In this document: one piece after another, positions 8,645-19,779 of the stretch
How the letters are laid out: each line of letters opens with the position of its first letter
Position numbering within the stretch: position 1 is the stretch's first letter
From: Sphingomonas oryzagri
Lineage (GTDB): Bacteria; Pseudomonadota; Alphaproteobacteria; Sphingomonadales; Sphingomonadaceae
DNA: 64,000 nt
NCBI RefSeq assembly: GCF_029906645.1
Contig: NZ_JARYGZ010000001.1
Coordinates: 2,103,208 to 2,167,207, forward strand
Direction: 5' to 3'
The notes under the pieces: generated by a model
What the model saw: only the letters and a program-made list of their open reading frames with translations
Databases searched by the model: none
Told to the model about the DNA's origin: nothing
Position numbers and translations under genes: made by a program

Positions 8645-9520
8645 ATGTGCGGAATCGTCGGACTGTTTCTGAAGGACAAAGCGCTGGAGCCGCAGCTGGG
8701 ATCGCTGCTCGCCGGCATGCTCGAAGTGATGACCGATCGCGGGCCGGATAGCGCCGGTTTCGCCGTCTATGGCGGCGGCAACGCCGATCATGTGAAGCTC
8801 ACCGTGCGCGGCGCGGGGCTGGACCGCATCGTCAACCAGTTCGGCAAGGCGGTGACGGTGACGGTGCGCGACACCCACGCCATTCTCTCCGTGCCAATCG
8901 ATCTCGAAGAGCGGGTGCGCGGCTGGCTCGCCACCGAACGCCCCGATCTGGTGGTGATCGGCACCGGCCAGCGCATCGAGCTCTACAAGGAGGTCGGCCT
9001 GCCGGCGGACGTTGCCACCCGCTTCGGTCTGGCCGGCATGAGCGGCACGCACGGCATCGGCCACACCCGCATGGCGACCGAGAGCGCCGTCACCACCGAT
9101 GGCGCCCACCCCTTCTCGACGGGCGCCGACCAGTGCCTCGTCCACAACGGCTCGCTTTCCAACCACCGCTCGCTGCGCCGGATGCTGGAGCCGCAGGGCA
9201 TCCACTTCGCCACCGACAACGACAGCGAAGTGGCCGCCGGCTACCTCAGCTGGAAACTGCGCGAGGGCGCCACCTTGGCGCAGGCGCTGGAAGCGAGCCT
9301 CGACGATCTCGACGGCTTCTTCACCTTCGTCGTCGGCACCGAGAGCGGCTTTGCCGTCGTGCGCGATCCGATTTCCTGCAAGCCCGCCGTCATGGCCGAG
9401 ACCGACCAATATGTCGCCTTCGGCTCGGAATATCGCGCGCTGGTCGGCCTGCCGGGCATCGAGAATGCCCGCGTGTTCGAGCCGGAACCCGCCCGCGTCT
9501 ACGCCTGGGAGCGCAACTGA
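8645..9520 (+). CDS. mgsA (glxB): N-methylglutamate synthase subunit A (class II glutamine amidotransferase domain)
   Basis: A 291-residue protein beginning MCGIVGLF, so Cys2 is the N-terminal nucleophile of a class II (Ntn) amidotransferase, as in the GltB amidotransferase domain. GHTRMATESAVTTDGAHPF and the following HNGSL motif also match that family. In N-methylglutamate synthase this subunit handles gamma-glutamylmethylamide or glutamine and passes the amine towards the synthase subunit. It overlaps mgsB by TGATG and leads an mgsA-mgsB-mgsC-gmaS operon. The rhizobial name for this family is glxB. Confidence 0.87.
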   Translation: MCGIVGLFLKDKALEPQLGSLLAGMLEVMTDRGPDSAGFAVYGGGNADHVKLTVRGAGLDRIVNQFGKAVTVTVRDTHAILSVPIDLEERVRGWLATERPDLVVIGTGQRIELYKEVGLPADVATRFGLAGMSGTHGIGHTRMATESAVTTDGAHPFSTGADQCLVHNGSLSNHRSLRRMLEPQGIHFATDNDSEVAAGYLSWKLREGATLAQALEASLDDLDGFFTFVVGTESGFAVVRDPISCKPAVMAETDQYVAFGSEYRALVGLPGIENARVFEPEPARVYAWERN

Positions 9521-10221
9521 TGGCCCCGTCTGATTATAACGTCGTCGACCTCGCCACCTCCACCAAGCGGGAGCTGAACCAGCAGCTTCACGCGCTGGCC
9601 GCCAACACCAACGAGACGCTGTGGCGCGTCGAGAACCCGCAGGGGCAGCATGCGCTGGCGGTCGGCCTCGACAGCCCCGTCACCGTCGAGATCGCCGGCC
9701 ATGCGGGCTATTACTGCGCGGGCATGAACAAGCAGGCGACCATCGTGGTCGAGGGCAATGCCGGCGTCGGCGTCGCTGAGAACATGATGTCCGGCAAGGT
9801 GCATGTGAAGGGCGATGCCAGCCAGTCGGCCGGTGCCACCGCGCATGGCGGTCTGCTGGTGATCGACGGCGATGCGTCCGCCCGCTGCGGCATCTCGATG
9901 AAGGGCATCGACATCGTCGTGAAGGGCTCGATCGGGCCGATGAGCGCCTTCATGGGCCAGTCGGGCAATCTGGTCGTGCTGGGCGATGCCGGCGATGCGC
10001 TGGGCGACTCGATCTACGAGGCAAAGCTGTTCGTGCGTGGCAAAGTGAAAAGCCTCGGCGCGGACTGCATCGAGAAGGATCTGCGCGACGAGCACAAGGC
10101 GGACCTCCGCCGCCTGCTCGACGAGGCCGGCCTGCCTGACGTCCAGCCGGACGAGTTCAAGCGCTACGGCTCGGCCCGCACGCTCTACAATTTCCACGTC
10201 GACAACGCCGCGGCCTACTGA
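9520..10221 (+). CDS. mgsB (glxC): N-methylglutamate synthase subunit B (GXGXG beta-helix domain)
   Basis: A 233-residue protein equivalent to the C-terminal GXGXG right-handed beta-helix domain of glutamate synthase. The repeated turns are visible as GNAGVGVAENMMSG, KGDASQSAGATAHGG and DGDASARCGISMKG. It is a structural subunit that holds the amidotransferase and FMN subunits together. The start is the ATG overlapping the mgsA stop; the same frame is open upstream but overlaps mgsA. Confidence 0.87.
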   Translation: MAPSDYNVVDLATSTKRELNQQLHALAANTNETLWRVENPQGQHALAVGLDSPVTVEIAGHAGYYCAGMNKQATIVVEGNAGVGVAENMMSGKVHVKGDASQSAGATAHGGLLVIDGDASARCGISMKGIDIVVKGSIGPMSAFMGQSGNLVVLGDAGDALGDSIYEAKLFVRGKVKSLGADCIEKDLRDEHKADLRRLLDEAGLPDVQPDEFKRYGSARTLYNFHVDNAAAY

Positions 10222-10231
10222 GGACTATTCC

Positions 10232-11563
10232 ATGGATTTGGCGAACATCCCGCAGACCCTGCCGCGCCAGTCGGCGACCTTCGATCCCCATACCCTGTCC
10301 GAAATCCGCCGCGCGGCGGCGACCGGCATCTACGACATTCGCGGCGCCGGCACCAAGCGCGCGCTGCCGCATTTCGACGACCTGCTGTTCCTCGGCGCCT
10401 CGATCTCGCGTTATCCGCTGGAAGGCTATCGCGAGAAGTGCGCGACCGACGTGTGGCTCGGCACCCGCTTCGCCAAGAAGCCGATCCACCTGAAAATTCC
10501 CGTCACCATCGCAGGCATGAGCTTCGGCTCGCTCTCGGCGCAGGCGAAGGAAGCGCTGGGGCGTGGTGCGGGTGCGGCGGGCACCTCCACCACCACGGGC
10601 GACGGCGGCATGACGCCGGAGGAGCGTGGGCAGTCCAAGACGCTCGTCTACCAGTACCTCCCCTCGCGCTACGGCATGAACCCGGACGATCTGCGCAAGG
10701 CGGATGCCATCGAAGTAGTGATCGGCCAGGGCGCCAAGCCCGGCGGCGGCGGCATGCTGCTCGGCCAGAAGATCTCCGATCGTGTCGCTGCGATGCGCAA
10801 CCTGCCCAAGGGCATCGACCAGCGCTCCGCCTGCCGCCACCCCGACTGGACCGGCCCCGACGACCTCGAGATCAAGATCGAGGAATTGCGCGAGATCACC
10901 GACTGGGAGAAGCCGATCTACGTCAAGGTCGGCGCCACGCGGCCCTATTACGACGTCGCGCTGGCGGTGAAGTCCGGCGCCGACGTGGTGGTGCTGGACG
11001 GCATGCAGGGCGGCACGGCGGCGACGCAGGACGTGTTCATCGAACATGTCGGCATCCCGATCCTCTCCGCGATCCGCCCGGCGGTGCAGGCGCTGCAGGA
11101 TCTCGGCATGCACCGGAAGGTGCAGCTGATCGTCTCGGGCGGCATCCGCAACGGCGCGGACGTCGCCAAGGCGCTGGCGCTCGGCGCCGATGCTGTGGCG
11201 ATCGGTACGGCGGCGCTCGTCGCGCTCGGCGACAACGATCCGGCACTGGAAGCCGAATATCAGAAGCTCGGCTCCACCGCCGGCGCCTATGACGACTGGC
11301 AGGAAGGTCGCGATCCGGCCGGCATCACCACGCAGGATCCGGAACTGGCCGCACGGCTGGATCCGGTGGCGGCGGGCCGGCGCCTCGCCAACTATCTCGC
11401 CGTGCTGACGCTGGAGGCGCAGACCATCGCGCGCGCCTGCGGCAAGAGCCACCTCCACAATCTCGAGCCTGAGGATCTTGTCGCGCTCACCATCGAGGCC
11501 GCCGCCATGGCGCGGGTGCCGCTGGCGGGCACCGGCTGGATACCGGGCCAGGGCACCTTCTAA
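10232..11563 (+). CDS. mgsC (glxD): N-methylglutamate synthase subunit C (FMN-binding glutamate synthase domain)
   Basis: A 443-residue protein of the GltS FMN-domain family. A TIM-barrel core is visible with GQGAKPGGGGMLLGQKIS, YVKVGATRPYYDVALAVKSG, VLDGMQGGTAATQDVF and the phosphate-binding SGGIRNGADVAKALALGAD. It catalyses the reductive transfer of methylamine nitrogen onto 2-oxoglutarate to give N-methylglutamate. Three separate subunits correspond to the three domains of GltB. A good Shine-Dalgarno, GAGGA, precedes the ATG. The next gene, gmaS, follows after about 105 nt with no obvious terminator. Confidence 0.88.
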   Translation: MDLANIPQTLPRQSATFDPHTLSEIRRAAATGIYDIRGAGTKRALPHFDDLLFLGASISRYPLEGYREKCATDVWLGTRFAKKPIHLKIPVTIAGMSFGSLSAQAKEALGRGAGAAGTSTTTGDGGMTPEERGQSKTLVYQYLPSRYGMNPDDLRKADAIEVVIGQGAKPGGGGMLLGQKISDRVAAMRNLPKGIDQRSACRHPDWTGPDDLEIKIEELREITDWEKPIYVKVGATRPYYDVALAVKSGADVVVLDGMQGGTAATQDVFIEHVGIPILSAIRPAVQALQDLGMHRKVQLIVSGGIRNGADVAKALALGADAVAIGTAALVALGDNDPALEAEYQKLGSTAGAYDDWQEGRDPAGITTQDPELAARLDPVAAGRRLANYLAVLTLEAQTIARACGKSHLHNLEPEDLVALTIEAAAMARVPLAGTGWIPGQGTF

Positions 11564-11668
11564 GAGTCTCGCAAACCACCCAGACTCCCCTTCGCAGGCA
11601 GGACGAGTTTCACGAGGCGCGGCAGGTTCAAGAGGGCCGCCGCCCCTCACCGGGCAAGGACATCGACC

Positions 11669-12961
11669 ATGACCATCGATCTCGCGGACGTCGCCCAGAA
11701 GAAGGGCATCAAATATTTCCTGATCTCCTACACCGATCTGTTCGGCAGCCAGCGCGCCAAGCTGGTGCCGGCCGCCGCGATCGGCGGCATGCAGAAGGCC
11801 GGCGCGGGCTTCGCCGGCTTCGCCACCTGGCTGGACATGACGCCCGCCGATCCGGACCTGTTCGCCAAGCCCGATCCGGAAAGCCTGATCCAACTGCCAT
11901 GGAAGCCGGAAGTGGGCTGGCTCGCCGCCGATCTGTGGATGAACGACGCGCCCGTCGAGGCCTCTCCTCGCAACGCGCTCAAGGCCCAGATCGCACGCGC
12001 GGCCGAGCAGGGCCTCCAGATGAAGACCGGCGTGGAGTGCGAGTTCTTCCTGATTGCGCCCGATGGCTCCGGCATCGCCGATACCGCCGACACGCAGGTG
12101 AAGCCCTGCTACGACCAGCAGGCGCTGATGCGGCGCTACGAGGTGATCACCGAAATCTGCGACTGCATGCTCGCGCTCGGCTGGAAGCCCTATCAGAACG
12201 ACCATGAGGACGCGAACGGCCAGTTCGAGATGAACTGGGAATATGACGACGCGCTCGTCACCGCCGATCGCCAGGCCTTCTTCAAGTACATGGTCAAGAG
12301 CATCGCCGAGAAGCACGGCCTGCGCGCGACCTTCATGCCCAAGCCGTTCGTCCACCTGACCGGCAATGGCTGCCACATGCACGTTTCGGTGTGGAAGGGT
12401 TCGGAGAACGCCTTCGTCGGCACCGACGGCGGCCTCTCCCCGCTGGGTCTCAGCTTCATCGGCGGCGTGATCCATTCGGCCGACGCGATGGCGGCGATCA
12501 CCAACCCGACGGTGAACAGCTACAAGCGGATCAACGCGCCGCGCACGCTCTCCGGCGCGACCTGGGCGCCCAATTCGGTGACGTGGACGGGCAACAATCG
12601 CACCCACATGATCCGCGTGCCCGAGGGCGACCGCTTCGAGCTGCGCCTCGCCGACGGTGCCGCGAACCCGTACATGATGGCGGCGACGACGCTGGCGGCG
12701 GGCCTCGACGGCATCGCCAACGGGCGCGATCCGGGGCCGCGCCTCGACATCAACATGTATACCGAGGGCCATACGGTCGCCGACGCCAAGAAGCTGCCGC
12801 TCAACCTGCTCGATGCGCTGCGCGCGTTGGAAGCGTCGACGGTGCTGAAGGATGCGCTCGGCCCGCTGGTGCCGGCCTATCTCAAGCTCAAGCACGGCGA
12901 GTGGAACGATTACGCCCGCCATCTGACCCAGTGGGAGCGCGACACCACGCTCGACTGCTGA
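11669..12961 (+). CDS. gmaS (glnT): Gamma-glutamylmethylamide synthetase (type III glutamine-synthetase-like)
   Basis: A 430-residue glutamine-synthetase-fold enzyme. It starts MTIDLADVAQKKGIKYFLIS and carries the GS catalytic signatures GVECEFFL, NGQFEMNW, GNGCHMHVSVW and NNRTHMIRVPEGDRFELR. Length and start match GmaS/GlnT proteins rather than housekeeping GlnA (about 470 residues). GmaS joins methylamine to glutamate using ATP, the entry step of the indirect methylamine pathway. Its place directly after the three N-methylglutamate synthase subunits supports this over ammonia assimilation. RBS-like AAGGA precedes the ATG. Confidence 0.87.
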   Translation: MTIDLADVAQKKGIKYFLISYTDLFGSQRAKLVPAAAIGGMQKAGAGFAGFATWLDMTPADPDLFAKPDPESLIQLPWKPEVGWLAADLWMNDAPVEASPRNALKAQIARAAEQGLQMKTGVECEFFLIAPDGSGIADTADTQVKPCYDQQALMRRYEVITEICDCMLALGWKPYQNDHEDANGQFEMNWEYDDALVTADRQAFFKYMVKSIAEKHGLRATFMPKPFVHLTGNGCHMHVSVWKGSENAFVGTDGGLSPLGLSFIGGVIHSADAMAAITNPTVNSYKRINAPRTLSGATWAPNSVTWTGNNRTHMIRVPEGDRFELRLADGAANPYMMAATTLAAGLDGIANGRDPGPRLDINMYTEGHTVADAKKLPLNLLDALRALEASTVLKDALGPLVPAYLKLKHGEWNDYARHLTQWERDTTLDC

Positions 12962-12982
12962 GGTCCGCCCCGATGTCCGCGT

Positions 12983-13009
12983 CCGTGCCATCCCCCTCAT
13001 CCGGCACGG
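12983..13009. terminator. Hairpin between convergent gmaS and sulfotransferase genes
   Basis: CCGTGCC (12983-12989) and GGCACGG (13003-13009) can pair as a 7-bp stem with a 13-nt loop in the 58-nt convergent gap. There is no T tract, so terminator function is only suggested by position. Confidence 0.35.
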
Positions 13010-13019
13010 GCGCGGGCGC

Positions 13020-14555
13020 CTAATCGGCGAGGGTTCCCAGCGCCTTAGCCAATGGGTCCAGCGCCGCGCCGTAACGCCGCCATTTCTCGACCGAGTTCCG
13101 GTGGATCGGCTGGCGCACCTGCACCGCGCTGGCGCTCGAAACGCTACCCTCGCTTTCATGGAAAGCGAGGCACGCCGGATCCCACGCCAGCCCGCAATAA
13201 TCGAGCAGTTTTCGTGTGTTTGCTTCCGGATCTGCGACCAGATCCTCGTAGCGCAACGTCAGCATCCGAGGGCCGAGCGTCTCCTGCCAGTGCGCCATCA
13301 GGCCGTGCCAGGCGACCATGTAGCGCCCGAGTTCGCCGAGATCGTAGCTGAACGGATAGGCCTGCGCGAACAAAGTCGAGAACATCGCGAAGCCGTTGGC
13401 CATCGGATCGCGCGTCACCAGCACGATCCTCGCTCCCGGCAGCGAACGCGCGATCAGCCCGACGTAGAGACCATTGATCGGTAGCTTGTCGGTGAAGCGC
13501 GGGGTCCGCCCCGCCCGTGCGCCCACATGATCGCCATAGGCCCGCGCCAGCGTTCCGGGTGGCACGGCCAGCGAGCGCGCGACGAACTCCTCCTTGCTGG
13601 ACACCGGCCCCGTGGTCGCTACGGCGGCGCGGGGGAAGGCGTCGAGTTCCCCGCCGGCAGTCACGTCAGGGTGTGCCGCGAGGATGCGCTCGACCAATGT
13701 CGTACCGCTGCGCGGCAGGCCGACGATGAAGATGGGCGCATCGGCGTCCTCACCGCTCCGCAGGTCGAGCGAGGCCGTGTCATGCTGCGCCGCCAGCGCC
13801 TCCATCGTCGCGACATCGCCCGCGACATCGTAGCGGAACGTGGTGCGGCGCAGGCGTCCGCCCGCCTCGAAATGGTGGAAGGCCTCCTCGAAGCGGCCGA
13901 TATCCTCCAGTTCCTTACCGAGCGCGAAATGGAGCGGCACGTCGGCGGGCGTCGCCCTGCCCCCGTGCCTCGCCAGCGCCGCCTGCAGTTCGCCGACATG
14001 GTTGCGCGCCTCGGTCTGGCGACGCAGGCCGGCGCGCAGATAATGCGCCTCGCCATCGTCGGGCCGCAGCAGGATGACGGCATCGATGCTGCGCTCGGCC
14101 TCATCGATCCGGCCGTTGGTGCGCTGCGCCGTCGCGAGATTGTAGAGGACCGACGGATCGCCGGGTGCCAGCGCGGCCGCCTGCTCGAACAAGGCCAGCG
14201 CCTCCTCGCCCGCGTCGCAATGGGCGAACACCGAACCGAGCTGGAGTAGCCCCGGCACGTCCCTGGGAGAGCGCTCGACAGCATCGCGCGCCGCCTTCAG
14301 CGCGCCGATGCTGTCGCCGGTCATCAGTCGGTGGTGCGCGAGGTGGATCAGCGGCGCCGGATTATCATGCCCATCCGCCGCCCGCTCGAAACACGCCGAG
14401 GCTTCGGCGATCCCGAGCCTCGCCCCCATCCGGCCGAGCGCGAACCAGCCGGAGACATCGGCGGCGCCTTGCACGAAGCATGCACGCCAAACCACCCGCG
14501 CCTCGTCGAGGCGGCGGGCGGCGATGAGCGCTTCGATTGGGTTCAGGTCCGGCAT
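13020..14555 (-). CDS. TPR-repeat sulfotransferase family protein
   Basis: About 511 residues. The N-terminal half (about 1-230) contains TPR-like helical repeats such as DVPGLLQLGSVFAHCDAGEE and GDPSVLYNLATAQRTNGRID. The C-terminal half (about 260-510) is a sulfotransferase domain with the 5'-phosphosulfate loop IFIVGLPRSGTTLVERILA. The family transfers sulfate from PAPS to hydroxyl or tyrosine acceptors; the acceptor here is unknown. It starts 31 nt after the TonB receptor gene on the same strand, and such TonB receptor/TPR-sulfotransferase pairs recur in sphingomonad-like genomes, so the two probably form an operon. The start at MPDLNPIEAL was preferred over an upstream in-frame Met. Confidence 0.82.
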   Translation of the reverse strand: MPDLNPIEALIAARRLDEARVVWRACFVQGAADVSGWFALGRMGARLGIAEASACFERAADGHDNPAPLIHLAHHRLMTGDSIGALKAARDAVERSPRDVPGLLQLGSVFAHCDAGEEALALFEQAAALAPGDPSVLYNLATAQRTNGRIDEAERSIDAVILLRPDDGEAHYLRAGLRRQTEARNHVGELQAALARHGGRATPADVPLHFALGKELEDIGRFEEAFHHFEAGGRLRRTTFRYDVAGDVATMEALAAQHDTASLDLRSGEDADAPIFIVGLPRSGTTLVERILAAHPDVTAGGELDAFPRAAVATTGPVSSKEEFVARSLAVPPGTLARAYGDHVGARAGRTPRFTDKLPINGLYVGLIARSLPGARIVLVTRDPMANGFAMFSTLFAQAYPFSYDLGELGRYMVAWHGLMAHWQETLGPRMLTLRYEDLVADPEANTRKLLDYCGLAWDPACLAFHESEGSVSSASAVQVRQPIHRNSVEKWRRYGAALDPLAKALGTLAD

Positions 14556-14586
14556 CGTCTCATTCCGACGCCGGACCCTGCCCGGA

Positions 14587-17118
<2,532 letters not shown>

Positions 17119-17194
17119 GTCATTCCCCGCATGTTGGACCCGATAGACGAAACGCCTTCAGGCTTTGCCAACTGGACCTCCCGATCCATTGATC

Positions 17195-17218
17195 GTAAGA
17201 TTGTATTCCATCTTACAA
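17195..17218. promoter_or_regulatory. Regulon motif copy 1 (TonB receptor / tannase divergent promoter)
   Basis: An 18-bp motif TTGTATTCCATCTTACAA at 17201-17218 has the dyad TTGTA-N8-TACAA. It overlaps a second perfect repeat, GTAAGAT-N8-ATCTTAC, at 17195-17216. On the minus strand TTGACA (17226-17221) and TACAAT (17205-17200) could form the receptor promoter, with a short 15-nt spacer, so a bound protein would cover it. Matching motifs lie at 19738-19755 and 26448-26465. I infer an operator for the GntR regulator at 18941. Confidence 0.6.
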
Positions 17219-17274
17219 CATGTCAACATAGTTTCCTGAGAGTGATCGACCGATTTCACGAAGGTGACGCAATC

Positions 17275-18879
17275 ATGGCTATCGTTCGGAGAATGTGGAC
17301 TTTTCGGGCGATCGCCGCTTCCGCCCTGGCGCTGGGCGGTGCCACGATGGCGCAGGCGACGGCGCGAAACTTCGACGAAAGTTGCCATGCTCTGAGCGGC
17401 AAAACGATCGCCGGAGCGACCATTGGCGCGACATCCTCGGAACAGGGCCGATTCGCGGGTGGCGACCAGAGCTTCACCGACCTCCCCGCCTTCTGCCGCG
17501 TGCAGGCGCGGATCGCGCGGCCGGACGGCGGACATATCGAACTGGAGGTCTGGCTTCCCGAAGATTGGAACGGCCGCTATCTTCAGGCCGGCAATAGCGG
17601 CTTCGCGGGATCGATCGCCTATCGCGGCCTCGCCTCGGGCGTGCGCGACGGGTTCGCGGTGGCCAATTCGGATGGGGGGCACCAGTCGGTCGGTTCCGAC
17701 ATGCGCTGGGCGATCGACCGGCCCGGCCGCGTCGCCGATTTCGGCCACCTCGCGCTTCACGACACCGCCATCGCCGCCAAGGCGATCGTCACGCGCTATT
17801 ATGGACGCGCCGCCGCCCACGCCTATTTTGCAGGCTGCTCCGATGGCGGACGCGAGGCACTGATGTCGCTGCAGCGCTATCCCGATCAGTTCGACGGCTG
17901 GCTGGTCGGGGCGCCGGAGAACGATTTCACGGGAGAGCTCACGGCCGAACTGGCGCTTGCGCAGGCGAGCCGGGGCCGCTTCAGCAGCATCACGCAAACG
18001 CAGCTCGACGCCGTATCGAAGCTGGCGCTCGCCAATTGCGATGCGCTGGATGGCGCGAAGGACGGGGTGATCGAAGATCCGAGACGTTGCGGCTCCAACC
18101 TCGCGGCACTCGCCTGCGACAACCCAACCGGCGCGGCCTGCCTCGATCCCGGCCAGATCGCCGCGATCGATCGCGCACGGAAGGATTGGCGCGATCCGTC
18201 CGGCACGCCGGATATTCCCGGTCTCGCCTGGTCCGTCGGCACCGAGGCGGCGCCCGGCCAGTGGAGCGGCTGGATGTCCCACATCGCCGGCGCCGGCATC
18301 GGCGGGCACGAGGATTATGCCCAGCAGTTCTTCGGCACCTTCCTGCACCGCGACGCCGCGCTCGACCTCGCCACGCTCGATCCGGGCGACGCGTGGCGTG
18401 ATGCGCGGCAGAAGACCTCTGCGGATGTCGACGCGATCGATCCTGACCTGAGCCGCCAGCGCGCCCTGCACCGCAAGGTCATCCAATATCACGGCTGGGC
18501 CGATGTCGGCATACCGGCTCAGTTCACGCTCGCTTACTATGGAGCCGTGCAGAAGGCGATGGGCGGATCGGTCGAGGATTTCTACCGGCTGTTCATGGTG
18601 CCGGGCATGGGCCATTGCGGCGGCGGCACCGGCGCCAATGCGTTCGGCGGCTTCGGCGATCTCGCGACGCCGTTCGAGCCGGATCGCAACCTGCTGGCCG
18701 CGCTGGTCCGCTGGGTGGAACAGGGCAAGGCGCCGGACCGAGTCACCGCCACCCACTACCGCGACAACGATCCGGCGAAAGGCGCTGATCGTACCCACCC
18801 ACTCTGTGTCTTCCCGCGCCAGGCGCGCTATGACGGCAAGGGCAAGATCGACCAAGCATCCAGCTACCATTGCAGCTAG
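17275..18879 (+). CDS. Tannase/feruloyl esterase family protein
   Basis: 534 residues with a signal peptide (about 1-28, ending GGATMAQATA), so exported. The family signature of a Cys-Ser pair and a His-Cys pair that bring the catalytic Ser and His together is visible as AGCSDGGREA and VPGMGHCGGG. Family members hydrolyse esters of gallic, ferulic or related acids, including tannins. The regulon motif 57 nt upstream and the flanking TonB receptor tie it to the neighbouring module; its acid product might also feed the lig pathway at 35333-40399. The start is MAIVRRMWTF; the same frame is open far upstream, but that is antisense to the receptor. Confidence 0.88.
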   Translation: MAIVRRMWTFRAIAASALALGGATMAQATARNFDESCHALSGKTIAGATIGATSSEQGRFAGGDQSFTDLPAFCRVQARIARPDGGHIELEVWLPEDWNGRYLQAGNSGFAGSIAYRGLASGVRDGFAVANSDGGHQSVGSDMRWAIDRPGRVADFGHLALHDTAIAAKAIVTRYYGRAAAHAYFAGCSDGGREALMSLQRYPDQFDGWLVGAPENDFTGELTAELALAQASRGRFSSITQTQLDAVSKLALANCDALDGAKDGVIEDPRRCGSNLAALACDNPTGAACLDPGQIAAIDRARKDWRDPSGTPDIPGLAWSVGTEAAPGQWSGWMSHIAGAGIGGHEDYAQQFFGTFLHRDAALDLATLDPGDAWRDARQKTSADVDAIDPDLSRQRALHRKVIQYHGWADVGIPAQFTLAYYGAVQKAMGGSVEDFYRLFMVPGMGHCGGGTGANAFGGFGDLATPFEPDRNLLAALVRWVEQGKAPDRVTATHYRDNDPAKGADRTHPLCVFPRQARYDGKGKIDQASSYHCS

Positions 18880-18940
18880 ACGATAAAACAGGGACTAGGG
18901 ATCGCCGACACGCGGACGATCTCGCAAACGGGGACATTGA

Positions 18941-19687
18941 ATGGCCGGCGCCGACGACATGCGCATCACCGAACTGCCCACCACGCTGCGCGAGATCGCG
19001 CTCGAACGGCTGCGCACCGCGATCATCGAGGCGCGCTTCAAGCCGGGCGAGCGGCTGACCGAGGCCTATCTGTGCGATCTGCTGGGCGTCAGCCGATCGG
19101 TGATCCGCGAGGTGCTGCGCCATCTGGAGGCCGAGCATCTGGTCGTCAGCGTGCCCCATCACGGCCCCACCGTCGCCAAGCTCGACCGCGACTCCGCCGT
19201 CCAGATCTACGATCTGCGCGCACTACTCGAAGGCGCGGCCGCGAAGGCCTGCGCCGAACACGCGACCAAGGCGCAGATCGACGCCATCGGCAAGGCGCTG
19301 GAAGCGATCCGCCGGGCCTATGAAGGGCACGATCCCCGCGCGGTGCTGACGGCCTCGCAGCGTTTCTATCAGGCGATCTTCACCGGCGCCGGCCACGGCA
19401 TCGCCTGGGAGATCGTGCAGCGGATCAACGGCCGGATCAGCCAGTTGCGCGCGCTGACCATCGCCCAGCCCGGCCGTTCGACCTCCGGCCCCGTCCAGCT
19501 CGGCCGTATCTTCGAGGCGATCGAAGCCCGCGACGGCGATCGCGCCTCCGCCGCCTGCCACGATCATGTCCGCGCCGCAGCTGAGACCGCGCTCGCCAAG
19601 ATCGCCGAGCTGGAGGCCGAGCTGGAAGAGGCGGCTCCTGCCAAGCCTGCCCGACAGGCCCGCCGCCCCCGCACCGCGCGGGCCTGA
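18941..19687 (+). CDS. GntR-family regulator, FCD (FadR/VanR) subfamily
   Basis: A 248-residue regulator. It has a winged HTH (about 10-75) with LCDLLGVSRSVIREVLRHLEA and a helical FCD effector domain (about 90-230), followed by an acidic/basic tail ending RQARRPRTARA. The usual FCD metal-ligand His in the D-x-x-F-H helix appears to be replaced (SQRFYQAIF), so its ligand binding may differ. It lies between the tannase gene and a catabolic operon; three copies of a dyad motif in the surrounding promoters suggest local control of all three transcription units. RBS GGGGA precedes the ATG. Confidence 0.9.
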   Translation: MAGADDMRITELPTTLREIALERLRTAIIEARFKPGERLTEAYLCDLLGVSRSVIREVLRHLEAEHLVVSVPHHGPTVAKLDRDSAVQIYDLRALLEGAAAKACAEHATKAQIDAIGKALEAIRRAYEGHDPRAVLTASQRFYQAIFTGAGHGIAWEIVQRINGRISQLRALTIAQPGRSTSGPVQLGRIFEAIEARDGDRASAACHDHVRAAAETALAKIAELEAELEEAAPAKPARQARRPRTARA

Positions 19688-19737
19688 TTTTCGCAAATCC
19701 GCGAAGGGCGCCCCAAGCCCACTTGCGTCACGTATTC

Positions 19738-19755
19738 TTGTATACCATAATACGA
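19738..19755. promoter_or_regulatory. Regulon motif copy 2, overlapping the AA_synth operon promoter
   Basis: TTGTATACCATAATACGA is an 18-bp partial dyad matching copy 1 at 12 of 18 positions. TTGCGT (19723-19728) and CATAAT (19746-19751) form a plausible promoter with 17-nt spacing, and the motif covers its -10 box. This fits repression by the GntR protein encoded immediately upstream. The operon start codon is 25 nt downstream. Confidence 0.6.
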
Positions 19756-19779
19756 ACAACGAAACGCCTTGGGGGTCTC

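Noticed and set aside
11564-11668. Possible riboswitch or leader between mgsC and gmaS
   Set aside because: About 105 nt with no convincing conserved stem or expression platform; treated as an ordinary operon spacer.
12973-13023. A 16-codon forward ORF between gmaS and the sulfotransferase gene
   Set aside because: No ribosome-binding site and low-complexity Ser/Gly/Ala product; it lies over a convergent-gap hairpin.
10157-13159. A 1000-codon minus-strand open frame opposite mgsC and gmaS
   Set aside because: Biased Arg/Val/His composition and no domain; both forward genes have clear catalytic motifs.
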